64,000 bases of DNA from Terriglobales bacterium. Its GTDB lineage: Bacteria > Acidobacteriota > Terriglobia > Terriglobales > Acidobacteriaceae. Position numbers and translations under genes: made by a program. The stretch spans positions 1-64,000 of the forward strand of contig DASTZZ010000083.1 in the NCBI GenBank assembly GCA_035764005.1, in the 5' to 3' direction. The notes under the pieces were generated by a model. That model saw only the letters and a list, made by a program, of their open reading frames with translations, did no database searches and had not been told where the DNA came from. Shown here one piece after another: positions 7,793 to 17,036 of the stretch. The number at the start of each line of letters is the position of its first letter. Position 1 is the first letter of the stretch.

Positions 7793-9619
7793 ATGGGCAT
7801 AGCGCAGACGCTGAACACGCAGCCGTTGACCACCAACAAACACTTGATCCGCTGGGTGGAGAAGATGGCCGAACTCACTCAACCGGCCAACATTCATTGG
7901 GTCGATGGCTCGCAGCAGGAATATGACGATTTGTGCGCGCTGCTTGTAGAAAAAGGCACTTTCGTAAAGCTGAACGAAAAGCTGTGGCCGGGCTGTTACT
8001 ACACTCGATCGGATGCCAGCGATGTTGCGCGTGTCGAGGACCGCACCTTTATTAGCTCGTTCTCGAAGGACGGCGCTGGCCCGACAAACAATTGGGAAGA
8101 GCCGTTCTCGATGCGCCGCAAGTTGAAAGGCCTCTTCGACGGCTGCATGCGTGGACGCACGATGTACGTGCTGCCGTTCTGCATGGGACCGATCGACTCG
8201 CCGGCATCGCAGATCGGCGTCCAGCTTACGGACTCAGCGTATGTCGTGGTAAGCATGCGCATCATGACGCGCATCGGGCTGAAGGTCTTCCGCGAAATCG
8301 ATAAAGACGTAAAACGCGTGGTGCCCTGCATGCACAGCGTCGGCGTGCCGCTGGCGCCGGGACAGAAGGATGTTCCCTGGCCGTGCAATAAAGAGAAGTA
8401 CATTGTGCACTTCCCCGAAAGCCGCGAGATTTGGTCGTTTGGCTCGGGTTACGGTGGAAACGCGTTATTGGGCAAAAAGTGCTTCGCGTTGCGCATCGCT
8501 TCAACCATGGCGCGGGACGAAGGCTGGATGGCCGAGCACATGCTCATCCTGGGCGTGGAGTCTCCGCAGGGCGAGAAAACGTACGTTGCGGCGGCGTTCC
8601 CCAGCGCGTGCGGAAAGACGAATTTCGCCATGCTGGTGCCGCCCAAAGGCTTCGAGGGCTGGAAGGTTTTGACGGTAGGTGACGACATCGCCTGGATTCG
8701 TCCCGATGAAAACGGACAATTGCGCGCCATCAATCCCGAAGCGGGATTTTTCGGCGTGGCGCCCGGGACGTCTTGGGAGACGAATCCGAATGCTATGGCT
8801 ACGCTGTCGCGGAACTCGATCTTCACCAACGTTGCGCTTACGCCGGACGGCGGCGTCTGGTGGGAGGGCATGACGAAAGAGCCTCCGGCGGAGTGTCTGG
8901 ATTGGCAGGGCAATCGCTGGACTCCGGAGATCGCAAAGCAGACTGGCGCGAAGGCTGCGCATCCGAATGCCCGCTTTACTGCGCCTGCTTCGCAGTGTCC
9001 GACGATCGATCCCGCATGGGAAGATCCCAACGGCGTGCCCATCAGCGCCTTCATCTTCGGCGGCCGTCGCGCGAGTGTGATCCCACTGGTCTATCAGGCG
9101 TTCAACTGGAGCGCCGGCGTGTATATTGGCGCAACCATGGGCTCAGAGATGACCGCCGCAGCCGCTGGCACTGTCGGCAAAGTGCGGCGCGATCCCATGG
9201 CAATGCTTCCCTTCTGCGGCTATCACATGGGCGATTACTTCCGCCACTGGCTCAAGATGCAGCGGCTTCTGAACGTCACCCCGCGCATTTTTCACGTGAA
9301 CTGGTTCCGCAAAGACCAGAATGGGAACTTCTTATGGCCCGGCTACCGCGAGAACATGCGCGTGCTGAAGTGGATCATTGATCGTGTTCACGGCCGTGCG
9401 CTTGGCAAAGAGAGTCCGATCGGCTGGCTGCCGAAGTACGAAGACATCGAGTGGAAGGCTCTCGATTTTCCCAAAGAGCGCTTCGAAGAGCTGCAGACGG
9501 TCGACCGTAGTGCGTGGAAGCAGGAAGTGATCGGGCACGAGGAGCTCTTCATCAAGCTCCATGATCACCTTCCACCGGAGATGGTGTACGAACGGGAATT
9601 GCTGATCTGCAGGCTCTAG
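7793..9619 (+). CDS. pckG: Phosphoenolpyruvate carboxykinase (GTP)
   Basis: A 608-residue cytosolic enzyme converting oxaloacetate plus GTP to phosphoenolpyruvate, CO2 and GDP, the gateway of gluconeogenesis. Family signatures are intact: the N-terminal RVEDRTFI, the EGWMAEHML segment, the P-loop [12 protein letters not shown] near residue 270, [21 protein letters not shown], and the mobile-lid/guanine region [14 protein letters not shown] and [16 protein letters not shown]. Length matches the family (about 600). It stands alone, with a hairpin after the stop. GTP-PEPCK together with the neighbouring isocitrate dehydrogenase gene suggests organic-acid based growth. Confidence 0.97.
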   Translation: MGIAQTLNTQPLTTNKHLIRWVEKMAELTQPANIHWVDGSQQEYDDLCALLVEKGTFVKLNEKLWPGCYYTRSDASDVARVEDRTFISSFSKDGAGPTNNWEEPFSMRRKLKGLFDGCMRGRTMYVLPFCMGPIDSPASQIGVQLTDSAYVVVSMRIMTRIGLKVFREIDKDVKRVVPCMHSVGVPLAPGQKDVPWPCNKEKYIVHFPESREIWSFGSGYGGNALLGKKCFALRIASTMARDEGWMAEHMLILGVESPQGEKTYVAAAFPSACGKTNFAMLVPPKGFEGWKVLTVGDDIAWIRPDENGQLRAINPEAGFFGVAPGTSWETNPNAMATLSRNSIFTNVALTPDGGVWWEGMTKEPPAECLDWQGNRWTPEIAKQTGAKAAHPNARFTAPASQCPTIDPAWEDPNGVPISAFIFGGRRASVIPLVYQAFNWSAGVYIGATMGSEMTAAAAGTVGKVRRDPMAMLPFCGYHMGDYFRHWLKMQRLLNVTPRIFHVNWFRKDQNGNFLWPGYRENMRVLKWIIDRVHGRALGKESPIGWLPKYEDIEWKALDFPKERFEELQTVDRSAWKQEVIGHEELFIKLHDHLPPEMVYERELLICRL

Positions 9620-9638
9620 CGAGGTGGGCTCGTTTCTG

Positions 9639-9660
9639 GATCGCGCTTTGCAGCGCGATC
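9639..9660 (+). terminator. Hairpin after pckG
   Basis: GATCGCGC and GCGCGATC pair perfectly (8 bp) around a TTTGCA loop 19 bases after the pckG stop. There is no T-run after it, so it may stabilise the mRNA end or be a weak or Rho-assisted terminator rather than a true intrinsic one. Confidence 0.4.
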
Positions 9661-9766
9661 GCACCTTCAGGATCCGCACTGGTGAGCGGGTTACCTTTGC
9701 GTTTCTCCCGCTGTCTGTGCGGCTTTGCCATGAAATTTCGCCTGTTACAATCGAGTCGCCGTCGCC

Positions 9767-10261
9767 ATGAAGTGTCCCTTCTGCGGATTTACCAATGACA
9801 AAGTAGTGGATTCAAGGGAGACGAAAGAGGGAGAGCTCATTCGTCGAAGGCGGGAGTGTGCGCAATGCGAGAAGCGGTTCACCACCTACGAGCGCATCGA
9901 CGAGATTCCCTACATGGTCGTGAAAAAAGACGGTCGCCGCGAGAAGTTCGACCGTCAGAAGCTCCTCTCCGGCCTACTAAAGGCATGCGAGAAGAGGCCG
10001 ATATCTATGGGAAAGCTGGAGCAGATCGTGAACGATGTCGAGGGATTCGTCATCGACTCCCCCGATCGCGAGCGCAGCACTTCAGAAGTCGGCGAGATGA
10101 TCATGGAGAAGCTCAAGCAGCAGGACAAAGTCGCCTACATCCGCTTTGCTTCCGTCTATCGCGACTTTAAGGACGTCCGCGAGTTCGGCGCCGAGCTTGA
10201 ACAGTTGATGACTAAAGATTCGGCCGCAGCGAAAGCGAAGTCGACGATCAAACACCACTAG
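9767..10261 (+). CDS. nrdR: Transcriptional repressor NrdR
   Basis: A 164-residue regulator of ribonucleotide reductase genes. It has a zinc ribbon with C3, C6, C31 and C34 (MKCPFCGF and CAQCEKRFTTYERID), followed by an ATP-cone (about 49-139, starting with VVKKDGRREKFDRQKLLSGLLKAC) that senses ATP/dATP. Length and motif order match the family. The gene lies alone between pckG and the isocitrate dehydrogenase gene, 18 bases before the latter, so the two may be cotranscribed. No nrd genes are in the window. Confidence 0.96.
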   Translation: MKCPFCGFTNDKVVDSRETKEGELIRRRRECAQCEKRFTTYERIDEIPYMVVKKDGRREKFDRQKLLSGLLKACEKRPISMGKLEQIVNDVEGFVIDSPDRERSTSEVGEMIMEKLKQQDKVAYIRFASVYRDFKDVREFGAELEQLMTKDSAAAKAKSTIKHH

Positions 10262-10279
10262 AGATAGCCTGATTCCAGA

Positions 10280-11308
10280 ATGGTCCACAAAGTCACACTG
10301 ATCCCCGGCGACGGCATCGGCCCTGAGGTCGTGAATGCCACGGTCCGCGTGCTCGAGGCAACGGGCGTGAAGTTCGAGTGGGAGACTCAACTAGCGGGCG
10401 CCGATGCCTATGCCAAGACCAAGCAGTACATTCCGAAAGAGCTCTACGAATCAGTCGAGCGCACGCGCCTCGGACTGAAAGGTCCGGTAACGACTCCCAT
10501 CGCAGGCGGATTTGCCAGCATCAACGTCACTCTGCGAAAAAAGTTCGAGTTGTTCGCGAACTTTCGGCCCATCAAGAATCTGCCCAATATCAAGACGAAT
10601 TATCCCGGAGTGGACCTTGTTATTGTGCGCGAGAACACCGAGGGCGAGTACTCGGGTATCGAGCATGAAGTCGTGCCTGGAGTGGTCGAGAGCTTGAAGA
10701 TCATCACAGAGAAAGCTTCCACGCGAATCGCGCGCTTCGCGTTTGACTATGCTCGCCGCGAGCGCCGCAAGAAGGTTCATGCCATCCATAAGGCCAACAT
10801 AATGAAGCTGACCGATGGCCTGTTCTTGCGTTGTTGTCGCGATACTGCGGAGATCTATCCTGACATTCCCTATTTAGAACACATCGTCGACAACACCTGC
10901 ATGCAGCTCGTTACCAATCCTTATCAGTACGACGTGATGGTGATGGAGAACCTCTACGGTGACATCATCTCCGATCTGTGCGCAGGATTCGTCGGCGGAC
11001 TGGGTCTTGTCCCCGGTGCCAACTTGGGACATGAGTGCGCGATCTTCGAGGCGGTCCACGGGTCAGCTCCGGACATCGCTGGAAAAGATCTCGCCAATCC
11101 CACGGCAGTTATGCAATCAGCCGTGTTGATGCTGCGCCACATCGGAGAAACCGAAGCCGCAGACCGCATGCACTCCGCGCTGGAGCAGGTCTATTCCGAA
11201 GGCAAGAAGATTACGCGTGATGTAGGCGGCAAAGTCGGCACGACGGAATTCGCAGATGCCGTCATAGCCGCTCTCGAAACCAGCAAAGAACCGGCGCTCA
11301 GCCGATAG
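10280..11308 (+). CDS. Isocitrate/isopropylmalate dehydrogenase family, probably NAD-dependent isocitrate dehydrogenase
   Basis: A 342-residue beta-decarboxylating dehydrogenase. The substrate-binding region RENTEGEYSGIEH, the lysine in KVHAIHKANIMK, and the metal-binding YDVMVMENLYGDIISDLCAG are all present, as is the C-terminal HGSAPDIAGKDLANPTA. The sequence EYSGIEHEVVPGVVESLKIIT is typical of the IDH3-like NAD-IDH branch rather than of LeuB. Specificity for isocitrate over 3-isopropylmalate or homoisocitrate is therefore likely but unproven. No leuA/leuCD neighbours are present, supporting a TCA role. It may share a transcript with nrdR. Confidence 0.85.
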   Translation: MVHKVTLIPGDGIGPEVVNATVRVLEATGVKFEWETQLAGADAYAKTKQYIPKELYESVERTRLGLKGPVTTPIAGGFASINVTLRKKFELFANFRPIKNLPNIKTNYPGVDLVIVRENTEGEYSGIEHEVVPGVVESLKIITEKASTRIARFAFDYARRERRKKVHAIHKANIMKLTDGLFLRCCRDTAEIYPDIPYLEHIVDNTCMQLVTNPYQYDVMVMENLYGDIISDLCAGFVGGLGLVPGANLGHECAIFEAVHGSAPDIAGKDLANPTAVMQSAVLMLRHIGETEAADRMHSALEQVYSEGKKITRDVGGKVGTTEFADAVIAALETSKEPALSR

Positions 11309-11322
11309 GAGCTCTCGTGGAG

Positions 11323-11346
11323 CCGGGCGCCCTCGCCCGGGTGTTT
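11323..11346 (+). terminator. GC-rich hairpin after the dehydrogenase gene
   Basis: CCGGGCG and CGCCCGG form a 7-bp stem (11323-11340) followed by GTGTTT, 14 bases after the stop codon. The T-run is poor, so termination efficiency is uncertain. Confidence 0.45.
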
Positions 11347-11384
11347 GCGAATGCGACCGAGCGCGTCGCGTATGCTAGGAGTAA

Positions 11385-12179
11385 ATGCTCAATATACAGC
11401 GACTGCGCAGCACATCATTGTTTGTTCCCTTTTCGGTATTCTTCCTGATCTCTTGCAGTCAAAACACCCGGCCCATGCCGGAAAACAAAACTCCTGCCCA
11501 ATCTTCGGCGCAGCTGACTACTGTCGATCCCGCAACGGCTGCCAGCATCCACGGTGTGATCCACTTCACCGGCAGCGCGCCGGCTCCGGTGCAGATCGAC
11601 ATGGGAATGGATCCCGGCTGCACGATCGAAAATCACGAGCCGAATTTCTCGCAGCAGTACGTTGTGAATCATGGTGGGCTGGCAAACGTATACATCTATG
11701 TGAAGCAGGGACTTGAAGGCAAACATTTCGCCGTGCCCGCCACACCCGTGATCCTCGACCAGAAAGGTTGTCGCTACGAGCCGCACGTGATCGCGCTGAT
11801 GACTGGCCAGACGCTGAAAGTCCTGAACAGCGATCCAACGATGCACAACGTACACGCGCAGCCGAACGCGCCGAGCAACCCACAATGGAACATGTCGCAG
11901 ATGCCGAAAGGCGCGCCAATCGAGAAGAGCTTTCACGATCCCGAAGTGATGATGCCGTTCAAGTGCAATCAGCATCCGTGGATGAAGGCATACGTAAACG
12001 TCGCCGCGAATCCGTTCTACGCGGTCAGCGATGCGAACGGAAAATTCGAGATTAAAGGACTACCACCCGGCGATTACACGATTGCTGCAGTCCACGAGGC
12101 AGCTGGAGAGAAGACGCAAACAGTGACGTTGGTGCCGAAAGACGAGAAGACTTTGGATTTTTCGTTCGCCACGCAGTGA
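11385..12179 (+). CDS. Cupredoxin-like lipoprotein near haem-copper oxidase assembly genes
   Basis: A 264-residue exported protein. A lipobox LISC places the lipid-modified cysteine at C24. Residues 50-205 form a plastocyanin/methylamine-utilisation-like domain in which H154, C194, H197 and M200 are spaced like a type-1 copper site (MHNVHAQ and FKCNQHPWM). Residues about 205-262 look like a small carboxypeptidase-regulatory beta domain (ANGKFEIKGLPPGDYTIAAVHEAAG). Its position ahead of ctaA and ctaB suggests a periplasmic electron carrier or copper donor for the terminal oxidase. That role is inferred from neighbours. Confidence 0.8.
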   Translation: MLNIQRLRSTSLFVPFSVFFLISCSQNTRPMPENKTPAQSSAQLTTVDPATAASIHGVIHFTGSAPAPVQIDMGMDPGCTIENHEPNFSQQYVVNHGGLANVYIYVKQGLEGKHFAVPATPVILDQKGCRYEPHVIALMTGQTLKVLNSDPTMHNVHAQPNAPSNPQWNMSQMPKGAPIEKSFHDPEVMMPFKCNQHPWMKAYVNVAANPFYAVSDANGKFEIKGLPPGDYTIAAVHEAAGEKTQTVTLVPKDEKTLDFSFATQ

Positions 12180-12183
12180 GGAA

Positions 12184-12276
12184 AGGCGAACACGAAGGGC
12201 GCAGAGGCAACAGAGAGAGGTCACAAAGAACACTCCGTGACCTCATGTGTAGCCTTTGTGACCTTCGTGTTCGCCT
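12184..12276. repeat. Dispersed inverted repeat, family B, copy 1
   Basis: The 15-base arms AGGCGAACACGAAGG (12184-12198) and CCTTCGTGTTCGCCT (12262-12276) are perfect reverse complements. Between them are further complementary stretches around GAGGTCACAAAG and CTTTGTGACCT-like words. The same words recur at 16347-16438 and, degenerate, at 21465-21535. It occupies the cupredoxin-ctaA spacer. Confidence 0.8.
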
Positions 12277-12340
12277 CTCTTCTTTTTCCGACAGCCGAGC
12301 GCGTTTGTTACACTAACCAGTCCTGCTTTTCGGGAAATTC

Positions 12341-13291
12341 ATGTCTCAGGTTCCATTCGTTCCAACTCGTTTTCATGCCGGTCTTCATCGTTTTGCGGTC
12401 ATTCTCTCAACCTGCATTTTCCTGCTGATTATTGCCGGCGCCCTGGTCACCAGCGAGGACGCCGGGCTGTCGGTTCCGGATTGGCCGACGTCTTTTGGAT
12501 CGATTTATAAGATCCCGCCGATGGTCGGAGGCGTGAAATTCGAGCACACGCATCGCATGATCGCCGAGGGCGTCGGATTGCTGACGATCCTGTTCTGCAT
12601 TGCGGCGTTTCGAGTCGATAAGCGACGCTGGTTCCGCTATTTGAGTCTGGCGGCGATCGGGACCGTGGTCGCGCAGGGAATTCTCGGCGGCCTGACGGTT
12701 CTGTATTTTCTTCCCTGGTATATCTCCAGCGCCCACGCCGCTCTCGGCCAGACATTCTTCTCAATCGCCGTGCTGATGGCGCTCTATTCCGGAAACAATT
12801 GGACTGAATCGAATCCAGAGAAGCTGGCGGATGAAGGAACCCCCAGCACGCGGACTCTTACCGTGCTCTCGATCGTTGCTGTTTATCTGCAGCTCTTCTT
12901 CGGCGCGGCGTTCCGGCACTCGGGGATGAGCATTCTTCCGCATCTGGTGAACGCGGTGTTGGTTTCCGGAATTCTGGCGTGGACGGCGGTGCGGGTTCTC
13001 TCCCGATATGGGAAGATTGCTCCGCTGCGCCGTTCCGCAGCGGCGATCATCGGACTTCTTCTCGTGCAGCTCGGATTCGGGTTCGCTGCGTATCTCACGC
13101 GCGTGGTTTGGGGCAAGAATGCCGCTCAGCCTCTGCCCAGCATGGTGAGCACAACGGTGGTTCACGTAGCCATCGGCGCCTTGCTGCTTGCGACATCGTT
13201 CGTGCTGGAAGAGCAGGTCCGCAGACTTCTGGTGAGAGAACCTGCCGCAATCGCAGAACATGCCCCGGCAAGAAAGGCGATCAGCGCATGA
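12341..13291 (+). CDS. ctaA: Heme A synthase (COX15/CtaA)
   Basis: A 316-residue membrane enzyme that hydroxylates the C8 methyl of heme O to give heme A for aa3/caa3 oxidases. About eight helices in two similar halves are visible. The haem-ligand histidines sit in EHTHRMIAEGVG, SAHAALGQTFF, FRHSGMSILPHLVNA and TTVVHVAIGALLL, and SVPDWPTSFG is a family signature. Its stop overlaps the ctaB start (ATGA), so the two are translationally coupled. Confidence 0.94.
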   Translation: MSQVPFVPTRFHAGLHRFAVILSTCIFLLIIAGALVTSEDAGLSVPDWPTSFGSIYKIPPMVGGVKFEHTHRMIAEGVGLLTILFCIAAFRVDKRRWFRYLSLAAIGTVVAQGILGGLTVLYFLPWYISSAHAALGQTFFSIAVLMALYSGNNWTESNPEKLADEGTPSTRTLTVLSIVAVYLQLFFGAAFRHSGMSILPHLVNAVLVSGILAWTAVRVLSRYGKIAPLRRSAAAIIGLLLVQLGFGFAAYLTRVVWGKNAAQPLPSMVSTTVVHVAIGALLLATSFVLEEQVRRLLVREPAAIAEHAPARKAISA

Positions 13292-14262
13292 GTGCAGCCC
13301 TGCAGACTGTTCCCAGTCCGGAACAACTCGATCAACGGCCTGAACCTGTTCGCGTCCGCAGCTTCTCTCGGCTCGGCGATTACGCGATTCTGCTCAAGAT
13401 GCGCGTCACCGCGTTGGTCGTGATGACAGCCTGGGCCGGGTACTACCTCGGGGCGCGGCGTCAACTCATTCCCGCGTTCTCGTGGCAGATGATCTGTGCA
13501 CTGCTGGGCATTGGGCTCGTATCCGGAGGAGCTGCTGCGCTGAACCAGGTAATCGAGCGCGAAGCCGACGCACAGATGCGGCGCACGCAGTGGCGTCCCA
13601 TTCCAGGAAAGCGGATGGGAGTTGCCGAGGCGGTAGCTATCGGAGTGGTGTGCATTCTCGGTGGAGCGGCATATCTCGCCGTCACAACCAATCTTCTAAC
13701 CGGAATTCTCAGCATCCTCACCGCTTCTGCATACGCAGGCATTTACACACCGCTCAAGAAGCACTCCCCGCTCTGTACGACATTCGGCGCGCTGCCTGGA
13801 GCGATGCCGCCGCTGCTGGGTTGGACTGCTGCTCGCGGGCGTGTCGAATGGGAAGCGCTGGTTCTGTTTGCGATTTTGTTTCTCTGGCAGTTCCCGCACT
13901 TCCACGCAATCTCGTGGATGTATCGCGAGGATTATCGGCGCGCCGGTATTCGCATGTTGCCTGTGGTTGAAGAAGACGGACGCTCGACCGTTCGCGAAGT
14001 GCTTGCCTATTCCATGATGCTGGTGCCCGTCAGCCTCTTCCCTGGCTATCTGCACATGGTGGGAAAAACGTACATTCTCGGCGCGCTGATTTTGTCACTT
14101 GGGTTTCTTTATTATTCAATCCGCTTTTCACGGGTCCTCTCCGGGCTCGCCGCAGCCGACTCTCGCAAACTCGCGCGCTCACTGCTTCGCGCCAGCGTGC
14201 TTTATCTTCCTGCATTGTTTGTGCTGATGATGGTCAGCGCGAGGTTTACTCCCGTTCAATGA
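13288..14262 (+). CDS. ctaB: Protoheme IX farnesyltransferase (heme O synthase)
   Basis: A 324-residue UbiA-type membrane prenyltransferase adding a farnesyl group to haem B. The key motif NQVIEREADAQMRRTQWRP carries the Asp-rich prenyl-diphosphate site, and the second conserved region YTPLKKHSPLCTTFGALPGA is intact. About nine helices are present. The open frame extends upstream inside ctaA, but the ATG at 13288 overlaps the ctaA stop and begins a normal family N-terminus, so it is chosen. It overlaps the ABC ATPase gene at its own stop. Confidence 0.95.
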   Translation: MSAALQTVPSPEQLDQRPEPVRVRSFSRLGDYAILLKMRVTALVVMTAWAGYYLGARRQLIPAFSWQMICALLGIGLVSGGAAALNQVIEREADAQMRRTQWRPIPGKRMGVAEAVAIGVVCILGGAAYLAVTTNLLTGILSILTASAYAGIYTPLKKHSPLCTTFGALPGAMPPLLGWTAARGRVEWEALVLFAILFLWQFPHFHAISWMYREDYRRAGIRMLPVVEEDGRSTVREVLAYSMMLVPVSLFPGYLHMVGKTYILGALILSLGFLYYSIRFSRVLSGLAAADSRKLARSLLRASVLYLPALFVLMMVSARFTPVQ

Positions 14263-15260
14263 GCAGTCGTACCCACTCCGCTGTGCTCAGCCACGAAGAG
14301 GAATCGCCGGCTACCCGTAACGCCGCGATCGAGGTCAACGAGCTCGGGCACCGCTACGGCGATCGTGTAGCGCTTGATGGCATCTCGTTTGATGTTCGTC
14401 CGGCCGAAATTTTCGGACTGCTTGGTCCGAACGGCAGCGGAAAGACGACGCTGTTCCGGATTCTCAGCACGCTGATGGTTCCGAGCGCCGGCAGCGCACT
14501 GATCGCTGGCTTTGATCCGGCGAAGCAACCGAACCAGGTTCGCAGACGAATCGGCGTCGTCGCCCAAGCTCAGAGCGTTGATGTGAAGCTAACGGCGCGC
14601 GAGAACCTGATGCATCAGGGACATCTTTACGGACTCAGTGGGGCACGCCTCAAGCAGCGCATTGCCGAGATGCTGGAGCGCGTCGCTCTTGCCGATCGCG
14701 CTGACGATTTGGTCGAGACATTCTCTGGTGGCATGCAGCGCCGCGTTGAGTTGGCCAAAGGACTCATGCATAGTCCTGCCATCCTGCTGCTCGACGAGCC
14801 CACAACCGGACTCGATCCTGGAGCCCGTCGTGATCTGTGGCTGTATCTCGATTCGTTGCGAGCGCAGGAAGGTGTGACGGTCCTCGTGACAACGCACCTC
14901 ATGGAAGAAGCCGAGCGCTGCGATCGCCTCGCGATTCTCAGCCACGGCAAAGTCGTCGCGCTGGGCACACCTGCGGAATTGAAGTCGGAGATCGGTGGCG
15001 ATGTGATTCAGTTCGAAGCCGACGATCCCGAAGCACTGGCTGAACGCATTCATCGCCGCTTCGGAATTATCTGCTCGGTCGAGGAGAACACGGTTCGTCT
15101 GGAGCGCGCTCAAGGGCATCGTTTCGCCGCAGAAGTAATGGAAGTATTTGCCAGCGAGATTCAATCTGTGAACATAAGCAGGCCGACGCTGGAGGACGTG
15201 TTTGTGAATCGTACCGGTCACAGGTTCTGGACAGAAAACGAAAGGATTGACAATAAATAG
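14259..15260 (+). CDS. ABC transporter ATP-binding protein
   Basis: A 333-residue ATPase of the DrrA/CcmA-like class. It has Walker A GPNGSGKTTL (about 57-66), the signature FSGGMQRR, Walker B ILLLDEPTTGLDPG and switch His in TTHLMEEAERC, followed by a C-terminal regulatory region. The start overlaps the ctaB stop by four bases, so it is part of the ctaA-ctaB transcript. Such pairs adjacent to cta genes are common in Acidobacteria, but the cargo is not known. The partner permease starts at 15514. Confidence 0.94.
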   Translation: MSSRTHSAVLSHEEESPATRNAAIEVNELGHRYGDRVALDGISFDVRPAEIFGLLGPNGSGKTTLFRILSTLMVPSAGSALIAGFDPAKQPNQVRRRIGVVAQAQSVDVKLTARENLMHQGHLYGLSGARLKQRIAEMLERVALADRADDLVETFSGGMQRRVELAKGLMHSPAILLLDEPTTGLDPGARRDLWLYLDSLRAQEGVTVLVTTHLMEEAERCDRLAILSHGKVVALGTPAELKSEIGGDVIQFEADDPEALAERIHRRFGIICSVEENTVRLERAQGHRFAAEVMEVFASEIQSVNISRPTLEDVFVNRTGHRFWTENERIDNK

Positions 15261-15278
15261 AGCGATCCATTCTTCGAC

Positions 15279-15445
15279 ACTGTCATCCCTTCGAGCGCCG
15301 CGAGGTGCCGAACGTTGGTCATGGGTTGGTTTTGCGGTCGAGGGGATCTGCTGTTGGTTGTGCCTCTCAACAGCAGGTCCCCCGCTGCGCAAACCCAAGG
15401 CGGTTTGCATCCGGACTTCATGGCGGCGCAGCGAGGGATGACAGT
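15279..15445. repeat. Dispersed inverted repeat, family A, copy 1 (167 bp)
   Basis: Ends with perfect 12-base inverted arms ACTGTCATCCCT (15279-15290) and AGGGATGACAGT (15434-15445). Inside, GGGGATCTGCTGTT and AACAGCAGGTCCCC form a second palindrome. It lies between an ABC ATPase and its permease, in the middle of an operon. The same architecture and length occur at 18796-18962 and 58138-58303, and a short version at 54106-54207. Confidence 0.85.
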
Positions 15446-15513
15446 ATCGTTGGGTGTAAGAAGTACTCGAGAACACTATGTGCGCGTCACACCAAGAATC
15501 GAACGGCTGAGCT

Positions 15514-16338
15514 ATGGCGCAAACGGCAACCATTCCAGCAATTAGCGCGATCGAGCGCATCAATCCTCTACTGCCAATCGTCTCGCTGTGGCGGCGGGAG
15601 ATTGTTCGGTTCTACCGACAGAAGAGCCGCGTGATCGGCGTGCTTCTCTCGCCTCTCCTTTTTTGGCTTGTGATCGGCTCAGGCTTCGGCAGTTCGTTCC
15701 GATCCGGACCGGGCGAGCAGCACTATCTGCAGTATTTCTTCCCCGGCGCACTGCTGATGATCGTTCTGTTTACGTCGATCTTCACGATGATGTCGGTGAT
15801 TGAAGATCGCGATCGCGGATTTCTTTCTTCGGTTCTGGTGGCGCCTGTCTCGCGAACGGCGATCGTGCTGGGCAAGGTTCTTGGCGGCACAACGCTTTCA
15901 GCGGTTCAAGGACTCGTGTTCTTAGTCTTTGCGCCGGCCGTTGGCGTTCACTTCACGATAGGCGATTTTCTCGTCGTCGTAGTGTCTGTGTTCCTGATGG
16001 CTTTCGCGCTTACTGCCTTGGGATTTGCGCTCGCGTGGCGCATGGAATCGGCGCAGGCGTTTCACGCGATCGTGAACTTGTTCCTGATTCCACTGTGGCT
16101 GCTCTCCGGTGCGCTCTTCCCTGCCAGTGGTGCCTCGGGGTGGATTCGCTGGGTGATGCGCATGAATCCGCTAACTTACGGTTTGGACGCGCTGCGCACC
16201 GCGCTCTTCCCGGCTACGGCTGTGATGAATTTGTTTTCAGTGAGCACGTCGTTGGCGATCCTGGCGATCTTCACGGCGGCAATCTTCGGGGCAGCGTTCA
16301 TGATGGTGAATCGACGGACTACGCAGCCTGCGGCTTAG
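15514..16338 (+). CDS. ABC-2 type permease
   Basis: A 274-residue membrane protein with six helices and the ABC-2 pattern: an N-terminal amphipathic stretch (SLWRREIVRFYRQKSRVIG), VLLSPLLFWLVIGSGF, an extracellular loop, then FFPGALLMIVLFTSIFT and RDRGFLSSVLVAPVSRT. It pairs with the upstream ATPase to make an exporter. A 167-bp repeat separates the two genes, which otherwise should be adjacent. Substrate unknown; the position next to oxidase assembly genes hints at haem or respiratory maturation. Confidence 0.9.
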   Translation: MAQTATIPAISAIERINPLLPIVSLWRREIVRFYRQKSRVIGVLLSPLLFWLVIGSGFGSSFRSGPGEQHYLQYFFPGALLMIVLFTSIFTMMSVIEDRDRGFLSSVLVAPVSRTAIVLGKVLGGTTLSAVQGLVFLVFAPAVGVHFTIGDFLVVVVSVFLMAFALTALGFALAWRMESAQAFHAIVNLFLIPLWLLSGALFPASGASGWIRWVMRMNPLTYGLDALRTALFPATAVMNLFSVSTSLAILAIFTAAIFGAAFMMVNRRTTQPAA

Positions 16339-16346
16339 AACCTAGA

Positions 16347-16438
16347 GCGAACACGAAGGTCACAAAGTTCAACACAAGAGGTCACGGAGATTTTTCTTTG
16401 TGACCTCATGTTTTCACCTTTGTGAACTTCGTGTTCGC
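16347..16438. repeat. Dispersed inverted repeat, family B, copy 2
   Basis: GCGAACACGAAGG-type left arm (from 16347) and a TTCGTGTTCGC right arm (to 16438) enclose GGTCACAAAGTTC and its near complement GAACTTC, plus GAGGTCACGGAG and CTTTGTGACCTC. This is the same word set as at 12184-12276. It fills the gap between the ABC permease and the DUF420 gene and could form a long hairpin in RNA. Confidence 0.8.
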
Positions 16439-16446
16439 CGTTACTC

Positions 16447-16872
16447 ATGCAGATCGACTACCGCATCTTTCCACCAATCGACGCTACTCTGAACGGCATC
16501 ACCGCCGTGCTGCTGGCCATCGGGCACAATTTCATTAAACGCGGGCAAGTTCTGAAGCACCGCGCGACGATGATTACGGCCTTCGTCATGTCTTGCTTGT
16601 TTCTCGGCTGCTATCTCTACTACCACGCCCACGTCGGCTCGGTCCGTTTTCGCGGCCACGGATGGTCGCGCCCGGTTTATTTCTCGATTCTGATTTCGCA
16701 CACGATTCTCGCTACCGTCATCGTGCCGCTGGTCATCATTACGCTCACGCTCGGATTGCGCAGCAAGTTTGAGAAGCATCGCAAGATCGCCCGCTGGACT
16801 TACCCGATCTGGATGTATGTCTCTATCACCGGCGTGATCATCTACCTGATGCTCTACAAATTGTTCACCTGA
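16447..16872 (+). CDS. DUF420-family membrane protein (CtaM-like)
   Basis: A 141-residue membrane protein with four helices. It matches DUF420, whose characterised member CtaM is needed for haem-copper oxidase maturation in staphylococci. Conserved histidines, HNFIKRGQVLKHR, YYHAHVGSVRF and ILISHTILA, could bind haem or copper. The position directly downstream of ctaA, ctaB and an ABC exporter agrees with an oxidase-assembly role. Confidence 0.88.
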   Translation: MQIDYRIFPPIDATLNGITAVLLAIGHNFIKRGQVLKHRATMITAFVMSCLFLGCYLYYHAHVGSVRFRGHGWSRPVYFSILISHTILATVIVPLVIITLTLGLRSKFEKHRKIARWTYPIWMYVSITGVIIYLMLYKLFT

Positions 16873-17036
16873 CGCCACTTCCGGTACTCCCCTTGTTCCA
16901 AAGAGCTAAGCGAATCACTTAGAAGTACCTAGGGAATTTTCCTCCGACACCTAGACCTGTACCCCGATATAGCCAGAGTAGAAGCAAACCTACTGTCAAT
17001 TCAGTCAGTTGCAATTTTCTATCTGAAGGGGTTCAG

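Noticed and set aside
12979-13287. Upstream extension of ctaB
   Set aside because: The extension lies inside ctaA in another frame and is Arg/Ser-rich; the four-base overlap start fits the family N-terminus.
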